Positions 9,357 to 17,796 of a stretch of DNA of 64,000 nt are shown here, piece by piece. The notes below the pieces were generated by a model. The model saw only the letters and a list, made by a program, of their open reading frames with translations. It did not search any database and had not been told where the DNA came from. Within the stretch, counting starts at the first letter, position 1, and each line of letters starts with the position of its first letter. The DNA is from Allopusillimonas sp048270225 (GTDB lineage Bacteria > Pseudomonadota > Gammaproteobacteria > Burkholderiales > Burkholderiaceae_B), in contig JBLWTG010000002.1 in assembly GCA_048270225.1 (NCBI GenBank), positions 372,001 to 436,000 on the forward strand, given 5' to 3'. The position numbers and the translations under genes are program-made.

Positions 9357-10603
9357 TGCGCTCCATTGGGTTCGTGAAAATAGTGCAGGCGCCAGAGCGC
9401 CAGAAGCTTGAACAGACACGGCAACCCGCCGTAGGTCCATGCCAGGGCCTGCCCACCGCTGGGGATCTCGCCCGGTCGGTAATCCAGAATGGCCAGCCAG
9501 GGCAGGGCAAGGCCTGACATAGCCAGCGCGAGCTTGCCCAGCAGGCTCCAAAGCCCGTAGTAAGCTGCCGGAGATTCGCTCGAAGGTATTTGCCGAGCCA
9601 ACAACACCGGCGGCAGCACAAGATCAGCGCCCAAGGAGAGCCCGGCAAGCACGCAAATTGCAAGATAGGGATAACGGTCGCCATGCCCAAGCGTGGCAGC
9701 CCACAGAAACGTGACAATAGCCAGCATCATTCCCAAACGCCATGCACGGGCGGGCCCCCACCGCATAGCCAGCATCATCCATGCTGGCGTGCCGGCCGCA
9801 CCCGCCAGGAAGTAGCTGCCGAGAAAATAGCCCGACCATGGCGACTCACCCAGGACATCTGAGATAAAAAAGAGTGCAAGCGTAGCGGGAATGGCCACAG
9901 ACAAGGCGTTGAGAAAATATGGCAGCAGCAGTCGCCTGACCTGTCCATTATTCAGGCATTCACGCAGCGAGACGTCTTTTGTCGTCTCTCGGCTTTGTGC
10001 CCATGCCGGTGCCCGACGCAGCAGGGCGCTCACACCAAGCACCAGCAACAGCGCGAACACCACGGAATAGGTGCCCATGCTCTGCCGGGAGCTGCTGCCA
10101 ACCCCATTGACCAGCCATGCCGGCAATATGCTGGCGAGCAGTATGCCAGCAAGTCCGAAGGCCTCGCGCCAGCCAGAGGCTCTGGTCAATCCGGCAGCAT
10201 GCGGCGCCAACCTGGCCCCCCAGGCAAGGTATGCAATGTTAAGCACACTGTGCGCCGTGTAGACAAGCATCAGTGCAAACGCGAGCCAAACAGCCAGCAG
10301 CGCACCCGAAACCGGAGCCAGCCACAATCCGACAAACGCAAATATCAATACCAGGCATGCGATCCATAGCGTTGGCCCAAGGCAGGCGCGACGTGCAAGC
10401 CTGTCTATTCCCTGGCCTATCCAGGGATCCTGAATCGTATCGACAATGCGGGCGGCAAATAGCACGAAACCGGTCAGCGACAGCGAAAGGCCCAGCTGGC
10501 CGGTATAGTAAATGGGCACCTGAATGTAGACCGGCAGCGCAGCCATTGCCAGCGGCATGCCGAGCAGGCCATATGCAGCGAACGAACCAGCCGCTTGCTT
10601 CAT
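9353..10603 (-). CDS. MFS transporter (GPH-like)
   Basis: This 416-residue major facilitator has about twelve membrane segments. The first part (YTGQLGLSLSLTGFVLFAARIVDTIQDP) carries the D-x-x-x-DP motif of the glycoside-pentoside-hexuronide:cation symporter (MFS_2) group. Both ends are coupled to neighbours by ATGA overlaps: its start with the chalcone-isomerase-like gene stop, and its stop with the DUF3833 start. In this operon it may move a lipid or a lipid precursor rather than a sugar, but that is inference from context only. Confidence 0.82.
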   Translation of the reverse strand: MKQAAGSFAAYGLLGMPLAMAALPVYIQVPIYYTGQLGLSLSLTGFVLFAARIVDTIQDPWIGQGIDRLARRACLGPTLWIACLVLIFAFVGLWLAPVSGALLAVWLAFALMLVYTAHSVLNIAYLAWGARLAPHAAGLTRASGWREAFGLAGILLASILPAWLVNGVGSSSRQSMGTYSVVFALLLVLGVSALLRRAPAWAQSRETTKDVSLRECLNNGQVRRLLLPYFLNALSVAIPATLALFFISDVLGESPWSGYFLGSYFLAGAAGTPAWMMLAMRWGPARAWRLGMMLAIVTFLWAATLGHGDRYPYLAICVLAGLSLGADLVLPPVLLARQIPSSESPAAYYGLWSLLGKLALAMSGLALPWLAILDYRPGEIPSGGQALAWTYGGLPCLFKLLALWRLHYFHEPNGAQ

Positions 10604-11115
10604 GGCCTGACTCTCAGCAGATCGTTGCGCAAGGCTGGCGCCCGCGTGCCCGGGTCAAGCCAGATGCCGAAAAAGGCCTGGGCAAATGGCAGATCACGAA
10701 TGTCGGCCGTCTGGCGAGTATCCGCATAGAATCTGACGCCCTCGCCGGGGAAAAACACTCCCGTCAGCTGGTCTCCCGGCGCAACATCAACAAACGCGGC
10801 CTCCATCAGTGTGCGCCAATGGCTCAATGTCTCGTCGGATATCGGAGCGCCAGCCAGGCGTTTCATCTCGTCCAGACTGCTGTCGACGAGTTTTTCGCGC
10901 CCAATGCTGCGATGATAAGTAAGCTGCAAAGCAAACGGGGCATCGAGCGGCGCAGTAGAACAACGCCCCCATAGCTGGGCCGAATAAATATCAAATCCAT
11001 ATATGCGGAAATCGCCCTGCCCACAGCGCTGCGCATCCGGTAATACCTGCCTCCAGCCTGCCCATGCGTGGGCACAGAAGGCGAACAGGGCGAAAGCCAG
11101 CAGGCAGGCCCGCAT
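10600..11115 (-). CDS. Chalcone-isomerase-like periplasmic protein
   Basis: This 171-residue protein begins with a signal peptide (MRACLLAFALFAFCAHAWA). The mature part (GQGDFRIYGFDIYSAQLWG and LTYHRSIGREKLVDSSLDEM) matches the bacterial chalcone isomerase-like domain. Members outside plants are thought to bind fatty acids rather than flavonoids. ATG 11115 begins one base after the CFA-like gene stop and is a better start than the in-frame codons inside that gene. It is the fourth gene of the lipid operon. Confidence 0.78.
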   Translation of the reverse strand: MRACLLAFALFAFCAHAWAGWRQVLPDAQRCGQGDFRIYGFDIYSAQLWGRCSTAPLDAPFALQLTYHRSIGREKLVDSSLDEMKRLAGAPISDETLSHWRTLMEAAFVDVAPGDQLTGVFFPGEGVRFYADTRQTADIRDLPFAQAFFGIWLDPGTRAPALRNDLLRVRP

Positions 11116-11116
11116 G

Positions 11117-12331
11117 CTATTCAGGCCGCGTGAATACACACTGCACGACATCTGTGCGCTGCGCATCGAATCCTGCCTCGCAATAAGCAAGGTAGAGCCG
11201 CCAAATCCTCACAAACGCCTCGTCGAATCCCTGTCTGCGGATTTCGCTCAGCTTCATCTCATAAGACTTTCGCCAACGCCTTAGCGTTTCGGCATAATCC
11301 TTGCCGAAACGAAGTGTGATCTGAGCGTGGAGACCGGCTTTGCGGCCGACCTGGAGCAATCGCTCCGGGCTGGGCAGCATGCCGCCGGGAAATATCGACT
11401 GCCTGATGAAATCACTGCTGCTGCGATACTGCTCAAATCGCGTTTCGTCGATCGTGATGGATTGAAGCAACGCCTGTGCGCCGGGCGCGAGTCGTTCATG
11501 CATGATGCGTCCGAACTCAGGCCAGAATTTTTCGCCTACCGCCTCGAACATTTCTATCGAGACGATGGCATCGTACCGCCCTTCCAGATCTCGATAGTCG
11601 CATAGATCAATCTCGGCCACTCCATCCAGACCCGCTTCCCGAATGCGCTGCCGGGCCAACTCGCACTGGGCCTGAGAGATCGTGACACCATGCACCCGAA
11701 TCCCCCGGCGGGCGGCATGCAATGCAAATCCGCCCCAGCCACAACCGATTTCCAGTACACGCATACCTGGACGCAATGCCAGTGACTGCATAATGTGCTC
11801 GTATTTGTCCGTCTGGGCCGTCTCGAGAGGCTTGTCCATGCACCCAGAGAACAACGCGCTGGAATAGGCCATGCCCGGATCCAGCCACTGGCTGTAGAAC
11901 GCATTGCCAATATCGTAATGAGCATGAATATTGCGTTTGCTGCCCGCCCTGCTATTCGGGCGTAGACGGTGAACCAGGGCATACCATACTCGAGGCAGCC
12001 ACTTTCCCCACACAGCGTCGGCAAGCACTGTTTCATTGGATAAGGCGACACGCAAGAGTCCGGTCAGGTTTGGCGAATCCAGCCAGCCCGCCTGATAGGC
12101 ATCCGCAAAGCCGATATCCCCGCCCCTCAGTATTCTTGAGCAGCCTCGCCAGTCGGTGATCTTCAGGGTAGCCCCAGGGGACATGCCAGGCTGACCGAAT
12201 ACACGCCGCGCACCCGATGGCGTAATCACGACGAGATGTCCGATGCTGATACGTTCGAGCAACGAAAGGAAAAGCCTGCCGGACGCGGGCATTCTGGCCA
12301 TTGCGGACTCAGAGGCAGATTGGCTTGTCAT
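11117..12331 (-). CDS. cfa: Cyclopropane-fatty-acyl-phospholipid synthase-like methyltransferase
   Basis: This 404-residue enzyme of the CFA synthase family transfers a methylene or methyl group from S-adenosylmethionine to unsaturated phospholipid acyl chains. The SAM loop is LEIGCGWGG (about 193-201). The family motifs HYDIGNAFYSQWLD and MAYSSALF lie at about 138-161, and the C-terminus LAYCEAGFDAQRTDVVQCVF corresponds to the NACAGAF region of E. coli Cfa. Co-occurrence with DUF1365 and an FAD oxidoreductase is typical of paralogues that modify rather than simply cyclopropanate lipids, for instance in furan fatty acid synthesis in alphaproteobacteria. The exact product here is open. Confidence 0.88.
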   Translation of the reverse strand: MTSQSASESAMARMPASGRLFLSLLERISIGHLVVITPSGARRVFGQPGMSPGATLKITDWRGCSRILRGGDIGFADAYQAGWLDSPNLTGLLRVALSNETVLADAVWGKWLPRVWYALVHRLRPNSRAGSKRNIHAHYDIGNAFYSQWLDPGMAYSSALFSGCMDKPLETAQTDKYEHIMQSLALRPGMRVLEIGCGWGGFALHAARRGIRVHGVTISQAQCELARQRIREAGLDGVAEIDLCDYRDLEGRYDAIVSIEMFEAVGEKFWPEFGRIMHERLAPGAQALLQSITIDETRFEQYRSSSDFIRQSIFPGGMLPSPERLLQVGRKAGLHAQITLRFGKDYAETLRRWRKSYEMKLSEIRRQGFDEAFVRIWRLYLAYCEAGFDAQRTDVVQCVFTRPE

Positions 12332-13152
12332 GGTTTTCTATCTTTGATGGCGCTTTCAGGATCGGCAGGGAGCGCCCCCGATTCTTGACGCGGAGGTTTT
12401 GAAAAGAAAGGGACTTTATGCAGCCAAAGGCGCATGGCCTGCCAGTAAATGCGAGCTATGACAGAGAACGTCATCAGCGGCTGGCCGATTACTGCCCGTG
12501 CGGCCTCAAGCGCAGTAAGCGCGCGTAGATGGCCGCCGATCGAGGTACGAAGTACCATGCCTTCCGAATCAAAGTAGTCAATGGCAATAAATGAAGTGCC
12601 GTCTATGTCGCGTAGACGAAACTGATAATGCCCCTCGACACGGCAGAAGGGTGATACATGCAATCGCTTGCGACATTCAAGCGTGGTGGCCGCCGTTATG
12701 GGCTCACCCGCCGGCCCGACCAGCAGGTAGCAATGGCGCTCTCCAAAAGTACTGGTGACGTCAGCCAGCAAGGCGCGCAGGCCTCCGGCACTGTCGTGGC
12801 AGTACCAGAAACTGACCGGATTGAACACATAGCCAAAGACGCGCGGAAACGTCTGAAGCCAGATCTCGCCATCCGCCTGCACACCGGCCTCGGCAAGCTG
12901 ACAGCGCATCCAGGCGGCCAGGTCCGAACCATCGCAGGCTCCATAATCGCGCGTCCGGATACCCATTACGCGCGCTCGATCCACACCAAACCACCAATGA
13001 TTCAGTTCCAGCAACCTATCGAGATTAAGGCGCACGCAAAAAATTCTGTATACAAATCTATTGCGCGCTGGACGCAGTCGCTCATGCATGACGCTGCCCG
13101 AAAGCAGTAGCGCTGCACAAGGCGTGGCCGCAACGGAGGCTCGCCTGCTCAT
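12328..13152 (-). CDS. DUF1365 family protein
   Basis: This 274-residue DUF1365 protein is recognisable from GSVMHERLRPARNRFVYRIF near the N-terminus and the FPRVFGYVFNPVSFWYCHD block in the middle. DUF1365 genes are almost always found between an FAD-dependent amine-oxidase-like gene and a CFA-synthase-like gene, as here. No catalytic activity has been assigned from sequence. The start and stop overlap both neighbours by ATGA, so the three proteins are probably made in fixed proportion and may act on the same acyl chain. Confidence 0.88.
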   Translation of the reverse strand: MSRRASVAATPCAALLLSGSVMHERLRPARNRFVYRIFCVRLNLDRLLELNHWWFGVDRARVMGIRTRDYGACDGSDLAAWMRCQLAEAGVQADGEIWLQTFPRVFGYVFNPVSFWYCHDSAGGLRALLADVTSTFGERHCYLLVGPAGEPITAATTLECRKRLHVSPFCRVEGHYQFRLRDIDGTSFIAIDYFDSEGMVLRTSIGGHLRALTALEAARAVIGQPLMTFSVIARIYWQAMRLWLHKVPFFSKPPRQESGALPADPESAIKDRKP

Positions 13153-14441
13153 AGCACCGCCCAGTCGGGAAGCACGCCGAACCTCGCGGCGATGCGCAGC
13201 GCCGACTTCAGGCCGTCTTCATGAAACCCGTAGCCTGTCCACGCACCGGCATGCCACGTATTGCGCAAGCCTTGAAGCGTGGCTAACTGCGCTTGCGCAA
13301 CAATTGCATGGTTGTCCAGTACTGGATGCTGGTACTCGAAACTGGACAGTCTTGTTTCAGGTGCCGGCAGATTGACGGGATTGAGTGTCACCACCAACGG
13401 CGTACGAAATGGCAGAGGCTGCAATTGATTAATCAAATAGCTCACGCAGACCGGGCGGCCGTTATCTGCAGCGCAGGCGCCCAGATAATTCCAGGCAGAC
13501 CATACGCGACGCCTGCGTGGCAGCAGCGAAGTATCCGTATGCAGCATGGCAATGTTCTTCTGATACCGGACGGCGCCCAGAACCGCGTGTTCCCGCTCAC
13601 CGGCGTCGGTCAGCATGTCCAGCGTTTGCGGCGCATGCGTTGCCATCACCACCGCGTCGTATCGTTCCGCCCCGGATCGGGTCATCACCGATACGCCGCC
13701 GTCATCTCGCGACACCTTCAGTACCGGTGTGCTCAGGCGCATATCCGGTATGTGCCTGAGCATGCGCTGGACATACTCGCGGCCTCCACCTGAGACGGTT
13801 CTCCATTGAGGACGGTCACGCACCTGGAGCAGACCATGATTGGCGCAGAAACGAAGAAACGTCGTGGCAGGAAAGTTCAGAATATCCGCTGCGGAGCTGG
13901 ACCAGATGGCCGATGCCATGGGCAACAGATAATTGCTCTGAAATGTTGCGCCATAACTTTCTTGAACCAACAACTCGCCCAGCGAGTACCCCCGACTCTG
14001 GGCCATGTCGAAATAACGCCGCGCCGATCCGTTAAAGCGCGCGATATCACGCAACATGCCAAGAAAGCGCGGAGAAATGATATTACGGCGCTGGGCGAAT
14101 ACAGTATTCAAATTACTACCGGCCCACTCCAGCCGGCCTTCGTCCAGCGACACTGAAAAGCTCATGTCGCTGGGATGTGTTGCTACGCCCAGCTCCTGAA
14201 ATAAGCTGATCAGATTAGGGTAAGTGCGCTCGTTGAAAACCAGAAATCCTGTATCGACGGGGTGACTGACGCCTTCCAGAGCCACGTCTACCGTATTGGT
14301 GTGCCCACCCGGATAACTGGCCGCCTCAAACAAGGTGACCTGGTAGCGTCTGCCCAATAAGTAAGCGGCAGACAGCCCGCTGATGCCTGCGCCCACCACT
14401 GCGACGCGTGCGCCGAAATTCGGAGCACTACTCATGAGCAT
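13149..14441 (-). CDS. FAD-dependent oxidoreductase (amine-oxidase/desaturase-like)
   Basis: This 430-residue flavoprotein opens with a Rossmann loop GAGISGLSAAYLL (17-29) and the FAD ribose Glu in LFEAASYPGGHTNTV. It belongs to the NAD(P)-binding amine-oxidase-like family that includes phytoene-desaturase-like proteins and recurs next to DUF1365 and CFA-like genes. It is the first gene of the minus-strand block. ATG 14441 follows GAGGGACA; a second ATG lies two codons in. A lipid-desaturation role would fit the neighbours but is inference. The promoter faces the TetR gene across 182 bases. Confidence 0.87.
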   Translation of the reverse strand: MLMSSAPNFGARVAVVGAGISGLSAAYLLGRRYQVTLFEAASYPGGHTNTVDVALEGVSHPVDTGFLVFNERTYPNLISLFQELGVATHPSDMSFSVSLDEGRLEWAGSNLNTVFAQRRNIISPRFLGMLRDIARFNGSARRYFDMAQSRGYSLGELLVQESYGATFQSNYLLPMASAIWSSSAADILNFPATTFLRFCANHGLLQVRDRPQWRTVSGGGREYVQRMLRHIPDMRLSTPVLKVSRDDGGVSVMTRSGAERYDAVVMATHAPQTLDMLTDAGEREHAVLGAVRYQKNIAMLHTDTSLLPRRRRVWSAWNYLGACAADNGRPVCVSYLINQLQPLPFRTPLVVTLNPVNLPAPETRLSSFEYQHPVLDNHAIVAQAQLATLQGLRNTWHAGAWTGYGFHEDGLKSALRIAARFGVLPDWAVL

Positions 14442-14598
14442 TGTCCCTCACCGGGCTGCCCGCAACATGCAGCACCGGCGATGGCAACGCACCCGGGCGC
14501 TGCCATCGCGGAGAGGCTTCCGTGCGAGTCATGTCAAACGATGGACGCATCTTCAACGATCAGTGATAACATGGAATCTACCTTGAAGTTAATAGTGC

Positions 14599-14630
14599 TA
14601 CTAATGAGTAGAGTTTTTTACTAATGAGTA
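14599..14630. promoter_or_regulatory. Tandem TetR-type operator boxes
   Basis: The 12-mer TACTAATGAGTA occurs twice, at 14599-14610 and 14619-14630, with a 20-base period that puts both copies on the same face of the helix. Each copy is a near palindrome (10 of 12 positions). The second copy contains the ATG of the TetR gene, so a bound repressor would block its own start region and could also affect the divergent lipid operon. Confidence 0.6.
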
Positions 14631-15229
14631 TTTTAAGTCGATCAAGCTTTAAAGACAAGGCTTTCAAGATGCGCGAGGACGCCATTCTTGACGCAGCCAC
14701 GAAGACCCTTGGCGAAAAAGGGTTCGATCTGATGACCATGGATGACGTCGCTGTCGAAGTCGGCATCTCCAAACCCAGCCTTTACAAGCATTTCAAATCC
14801 AAGGAAGATCTGGTCGGCGAGGCCATGATTCGCCTCATGAACGGCGCGCTGGAACGCCTCGAGGCTATGCCCAAAGAGACATCGCCCCGAGACCGATTGA
14901 AGGCGCTTCTTGAATGGGCCTTAAGGGTGAGACTGAGCGGTGGCATGCCCTTCCTGCCCTCCACCAGTCCGCATGTACGCAAAATGCTTACCCGTAACCT
15001 GCGATATGTCACTCGCGTACTCAAGCTTCACCAACGCCTCAAGAAAATTGTGGCTCAGGGCAAGGCCCAGGGCGAGCTCAGCACCAGTCTTCCGGACGAC
15101 GTGATTCTTTTTTCTTTTTATGCACGCACATGCGACCCTTCAGTGGAGTATCTTCAGCTCTACAGCAAGATGGACAACGATGCCATCGTGCAGCACATGC
15201 TCCAGGTTTGTTTTGAAGGTTTGCAGTAG
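14624..15229 (+). CDS. TetR family transcriptional regulator
   Basis: This 201-residue TetR regulator has an N-terminal helix-turn-helix (AILDAATKTLGEKGFDLMTM, then DDVAVEVGISKPSLYKHF at about 47-64) and a variable ligand-binding C-terminus. It is divergent from the lipid operon and is its most likely regulator. ATG 14624 lies in the second operator-like box and has a poor ribosome binding site. ATG 14669 (MREDAILDAA), 15 codons in, follows AAGG and is a real alternative that would remove the start from the operator. The ligand is unknown. Confidence 0.87.
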   Translation: MSILSRSSFKDKAFKMREDAILDAATKTLGEKGFDLMTMDDVAVEVGISKPSLYKHFKSKEDLVGEAMIRLMNGALERLEAMPKETSPRDRLKALLEWALRVRLSGGMPFLPSTSPHVRKMLTRNLRYVTRVLKLHQRLKKIVAQGKAQGELSTSLPDDVILFSFYARTCDPSVEYLQLYSKMDNDAIVQHMLQVCFEGLQ

Positions 15230-15268
15230 CCTTGCCACGTACCAGGCGGCTTCACGCCAGTTCGAATG

Positions 15269-15288
15269 CGCCTGATGCGATTCAGGCG
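15269..15288 (+). terminator. Possible stem-loop after the TetR gene
   Basis: CGCCTGA (15269-15275) and TCAGGCG (15282-15288) form a perfect 7-base stem with a 6-base loop, about 40 bases after the TetR stop. There is no T tract, so it is a weak intrinsic terminator candidate. A second, longer-loop inverted repeat (GCTGAGCAA at 15337 and TTGCTCAGC at 15363) follows in the same convergent gap. Confidence 0.3.
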
Positions 15289-15395
15289 ATCACTGGACAC
15301 AGGACGGCAACTGGCGAGCATCGTGTGCCCGAGAACGCTGAGCAATGGCCATCTCACCTGGCTTGCTCAGCCCCTCGCACTGTGGAGTGACAGCG

Positions 15396-16253
15396 TCATG
15401 CCTGCCGTACCGTATCGAAATCGCTGGCATCATGGCGTTCGTGCAACTGCTTGGACGGATCGCCCGTTATGCGATTGACCATGCGCCCACGGGCCACCGC
15501 AGGCCGCGCCAGTATCGTGTCGGCCCAACGCTGCAGATGCGTGTAGTCCTGCACCGACAGGAACTCGGCGGCGCCGTACAGCCAGCCCTTGATCAGGCCG
15601 CCATACCAGGGAAACACCGCAATATCGGCAATGGTATAGTCCGCCCCGCACAGGTATTCATGGTCGGCCAGGCGCCGATCCAGCACGTCAAGCTGGCGCT
15701 TGACCTCCATGGCATAGCGATCGATGGGATATTCCATGCTGAAGGGAGCGTAGGCATAAAAGTGGCCAAAGCCCCCGCCCAGATACGGCGCGCTGCCCAT
15801 CTGCCAGAACAGCCAGGACAGGCATTCGGCACGGGCCGGTTGCGAGGCTGGAAGCAAGGCACCGAATTTTTCGGCGAGATAGACCAGAATAGAGCCTGAC
15901 TCGAACACCCGCAGCGGCTCAGGGCCGGAATGGTCCACCAGGGCGGGAATCTTCGAGTTCGGATTGACGTCGACAAACCCGCTGCCGAATTGATCGCCCT
16001 CACCGATTCTGATCAACCAAGCGTCGTATTCGGCGCCCTGATGGCCCAGCGCCAGCAACTCCTCGAGCATGATGGTGACTTTCTGCCCATTCGGTGTGGC
16101 CAGCGAATAAAGTTGCAGCGGATGACGCCCGACCGGCAGCGTCTTGTCGTGAGTAGGCCCGGACACCGGCCTGTTGATGCTCGCGAAATTGCCTCCATTG
16201 GGCTTGTCCCAGGTCCAGACCTTGGGCGGCGTGTAGTCAGGGGAGTCTGTCAT
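15396..16253 (-). CDS. yghU: YghU-like glutathione transferase / disulfide reductase
   Basis: This 285-residue GST-fold protein of the Nu class resembles E. coli YghU, which reduces disulfides using bound glutathione. The N-terminal extension (TPPKVWTWDKPNGGNFASIN) and the thioredoxin-fold start LYSLATPNGQKVTIMLEEL are diagnostic. FESGSILVYLAEKFG binds the glutathione gamma-glutamyl group. It stands alone, between a convergent TetR gene and the cytochrome gene upstream on the same strand (229-base gap). That gap holds an imperfect inverted repeat (GTCAATATTTTA at 16301-16312 and TAAAATTGAC at 16325-16334) that could be regulatory. Confidence 0.9.
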   Translation of the reverse strand: MTDSPDYTPPKVWTWDKPNGGNFASINRPVSGPTHDKTLPVGRHPLQLYSLATPNGQKVTIMLEELLALGHQGAEYDAWLIRIGEGDQFGSGFVDVNPNSKIPALVDHSGPEPLRVFESGSILVYLAEKFGALLPASQPARAECLSWLFWQMGSAPYLGGGFGHFYAYAPFSMEYPIDRYAMEVKRQLDVLDRRLADHEYLCGADYTIADIAVFPWYGGLIKGWLYGAAEFLSVQDYTHLQRWADTILARPAVARGRMVNRITGDPSKQLHERHDASDFDTVRQA

Positions 16254-16447
16254 GCCTCATCTCCGGAAATGCGTGGTTGCCTGCCAGAATGGCGAGCGAT
16301 GTCAATATTTTATATCAATCGATCTAAAATTGACTACCGCTTGCTGACGCCATTCCGGCCCTACAGACAAATCAGGCGCTTACCGACGATTCGATCACCG
16401 TGCCAACGCACAGCGACCGCATCACATCATCGACCTGCTTGAACGTC

Positions 16448-16468
16448 AAAGCCACCTTGCCAGGCTTT
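16448..16468 (-). terminator. Possible terminator after the triheme cytochrome gene
   Basis: AAAGCC (16448-16453) and GGCTTT (16463-16468) form a 6-base stem with a 9-base loop, 15 bases below the cytochrome stop. Only the plus-strand copy is followed by a T run (GGCTTTTCC), so termination of the minus-strand transcript is uncertain. Confidence 0.3.
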
Positions 16469-16482
16469 TCCTCTCATACCCA

Positions 16483-17784
16483 TCACCGCAACGGCGCCAC
16501 CGCACCGGCACTGACCGCCGATGCCTTGTTGTGCCAACCTTGCCGCACGAAGGTGGCCAGTTCAGCGACCTCATCATCGCTCAGGCGCCACGCATAGCCC
16601 TGCATGCGCAGCCGTTCAGGCCGTTTCTCGGTGGAAGGCAGCTCGGCACCATGCAGAATGACAGAGATCAGACCCGTGGGCGAGGCGGCAGTGACCAGGG
16701 CGTTGCCGTCCAGCGCAGGGAATATTTCCGGTGCACCGCGCCCGTTCGCAAAGTGACAGCCCGCGCAGTTGTCCGTATACAGACGCGCTCCCAACGGCAT
16801 TTTTGGATCAGCACTTGCCAGCAGCTTTTCTGTATCGGTCGGCTCGGGCTTGCCGGAAGAGGACGCCTTGGCAGTATCGGCGCTTCCGCTCAAATGCTTG
16901 AGGTAGGCGGCAATAGCCATGTTGTCGTCGTCCGTCAGATACTGCAACGAATGCTCCACGACAGAGGACATCTCACCCACGCTGGTGGCATGATCGTTAC
17001 GGCCTGTGGCCAGATAATGCGCAATCTGCTGAGTGCTCCACTTGGCCGAGACGCTGTCCTTGCCCCGAAGATCCGGTACCGACCAGCCATTGAGATCCCC
17101 GCCAGTAAGAAAAGCGGGGTTCTCGTCTGTAATGCCGTCCTGCGACATGAATGCCGTGCGCGGACTATGACAGGCTGCGCAGTGCGCGGGGCCCTGGACC
17201 AGATAGGCGCCCCGAGCGATGCGGGCATCGTCGGACGCAGGCTTGAACTCCGGATCTTTCAGCGCCAGCCAGTTCCAGGCGCGCAATCCCCAGCGCTGAT
17301 TGAACGGGAACTTCAGCTTTGTTTCCGGCACTTCATTGTGCACAGCCGGCACTTTCTTCATGAAGTACTGATACATGGACTGCACATCCGCCTCGGTCAG
17401 GAAGCGGAAATTCTCATAAGGCATGGCGGGGTACAGATGCTTGCCGTCCTTGCGCAGCCCGTCGTACAGCGCGGCCCGGAAATCATCCAGGGTGTAGTTG
17501 CCGATGCCCGTTTCCTTGTCAGGCGTAATATTGGTGGAGTAGATCACGCCAAGCGGCGACTCGACTTCAAGCCCGCCCGCAAAAGGTTTGCCGCCTTTGG
17601 CCGTATGACAAGCCATGCAGTCCGAAGCCCGCATCATGTATTCACCGCGCGCGACAGAAACGGTAGAGTCGGCCTCGCCCAGCGCCTTGGCAGGCGTGCG
17701 CTGCACCGGCACCCAGATCATGGCCGCGATGACCACAATGGCAAGGACGATCAGCACAAGCACGATACGCATCAGGGTTTTCAT
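16483..17784 (-). CDS. Triheme cytochrome c subunit of gluconate-type dehydrogenase
   Basis: This 433-residue membrane-anchored cytochrome c has three CxxCH heme sites: CMACH (C56-H60), CAACH (C202-H206) and CAGCH (C340-H344). An N-terminal hydrophobic anchor (about residues 6-25) holds it on the periplasmic side. In the gluconate/2-ketogluconate/sorbitol dehydrogenase family this subunit takes electrons from the flavoprotein and gives them to ubiquinone. It is the third gene of the operon, 12 bases after the flavoprotein gene. Three heme domains and length agree with that family. Confidence 0.92.
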   Translation of the reverse strand: MKTLMRIVLVLIVLAIVVIAAMIWVPVQRTPAKALGEADSTVSVARGEYMMRASDCMACHTAKGGKPFAGGLEVESPLGVIYSTNITPDKETGIGNYTLDDFRAALYDGLRKDGKHLYPAMPYENFRFLTEADVQSMYQYFMKKVPAVHNEVPETKLKFPFNQRWGLRAWNWLALKDPEFKPASDDARIARGAYLVQGPAHCAACHSPRTAFMSQDGITDENPAFLTGGDLNGWSVPDLRGKDSVSAKWSTQQIAHYLATGRNDHATSVGEMSSVVEHSLQYLTDDDNMAIAAYLKHLSGSADTAKASSSGKPEPTDTEKLLASADPKMPLGARLYTDNCAGCHFANGRGAPEIFPALDGNALVTAASPTGLISVILHGAELPSTEKRPERLRMQGYAWRLSDDEVAELATFVRQGWHNKASAVSAGAVAPLR

Positions 17785-17796
17785 GTCGATATCTCC

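Noticed and set aside
8017..14441. The lipid operon as a complete furan fatty acid pathway
   Set aside because: The similarity is in gene families and order only. I cannot match each gene to the characterised enzymes from sequence, so I keep the product open.
15337..15371. GCTGAGCAA / TTGCTCAGC inverted repeat as a terminator
   Set aside because: The 17-base loop and lack of a T tract make it a poor terminator, and its position between convergent genes gives no clear regulatory role.
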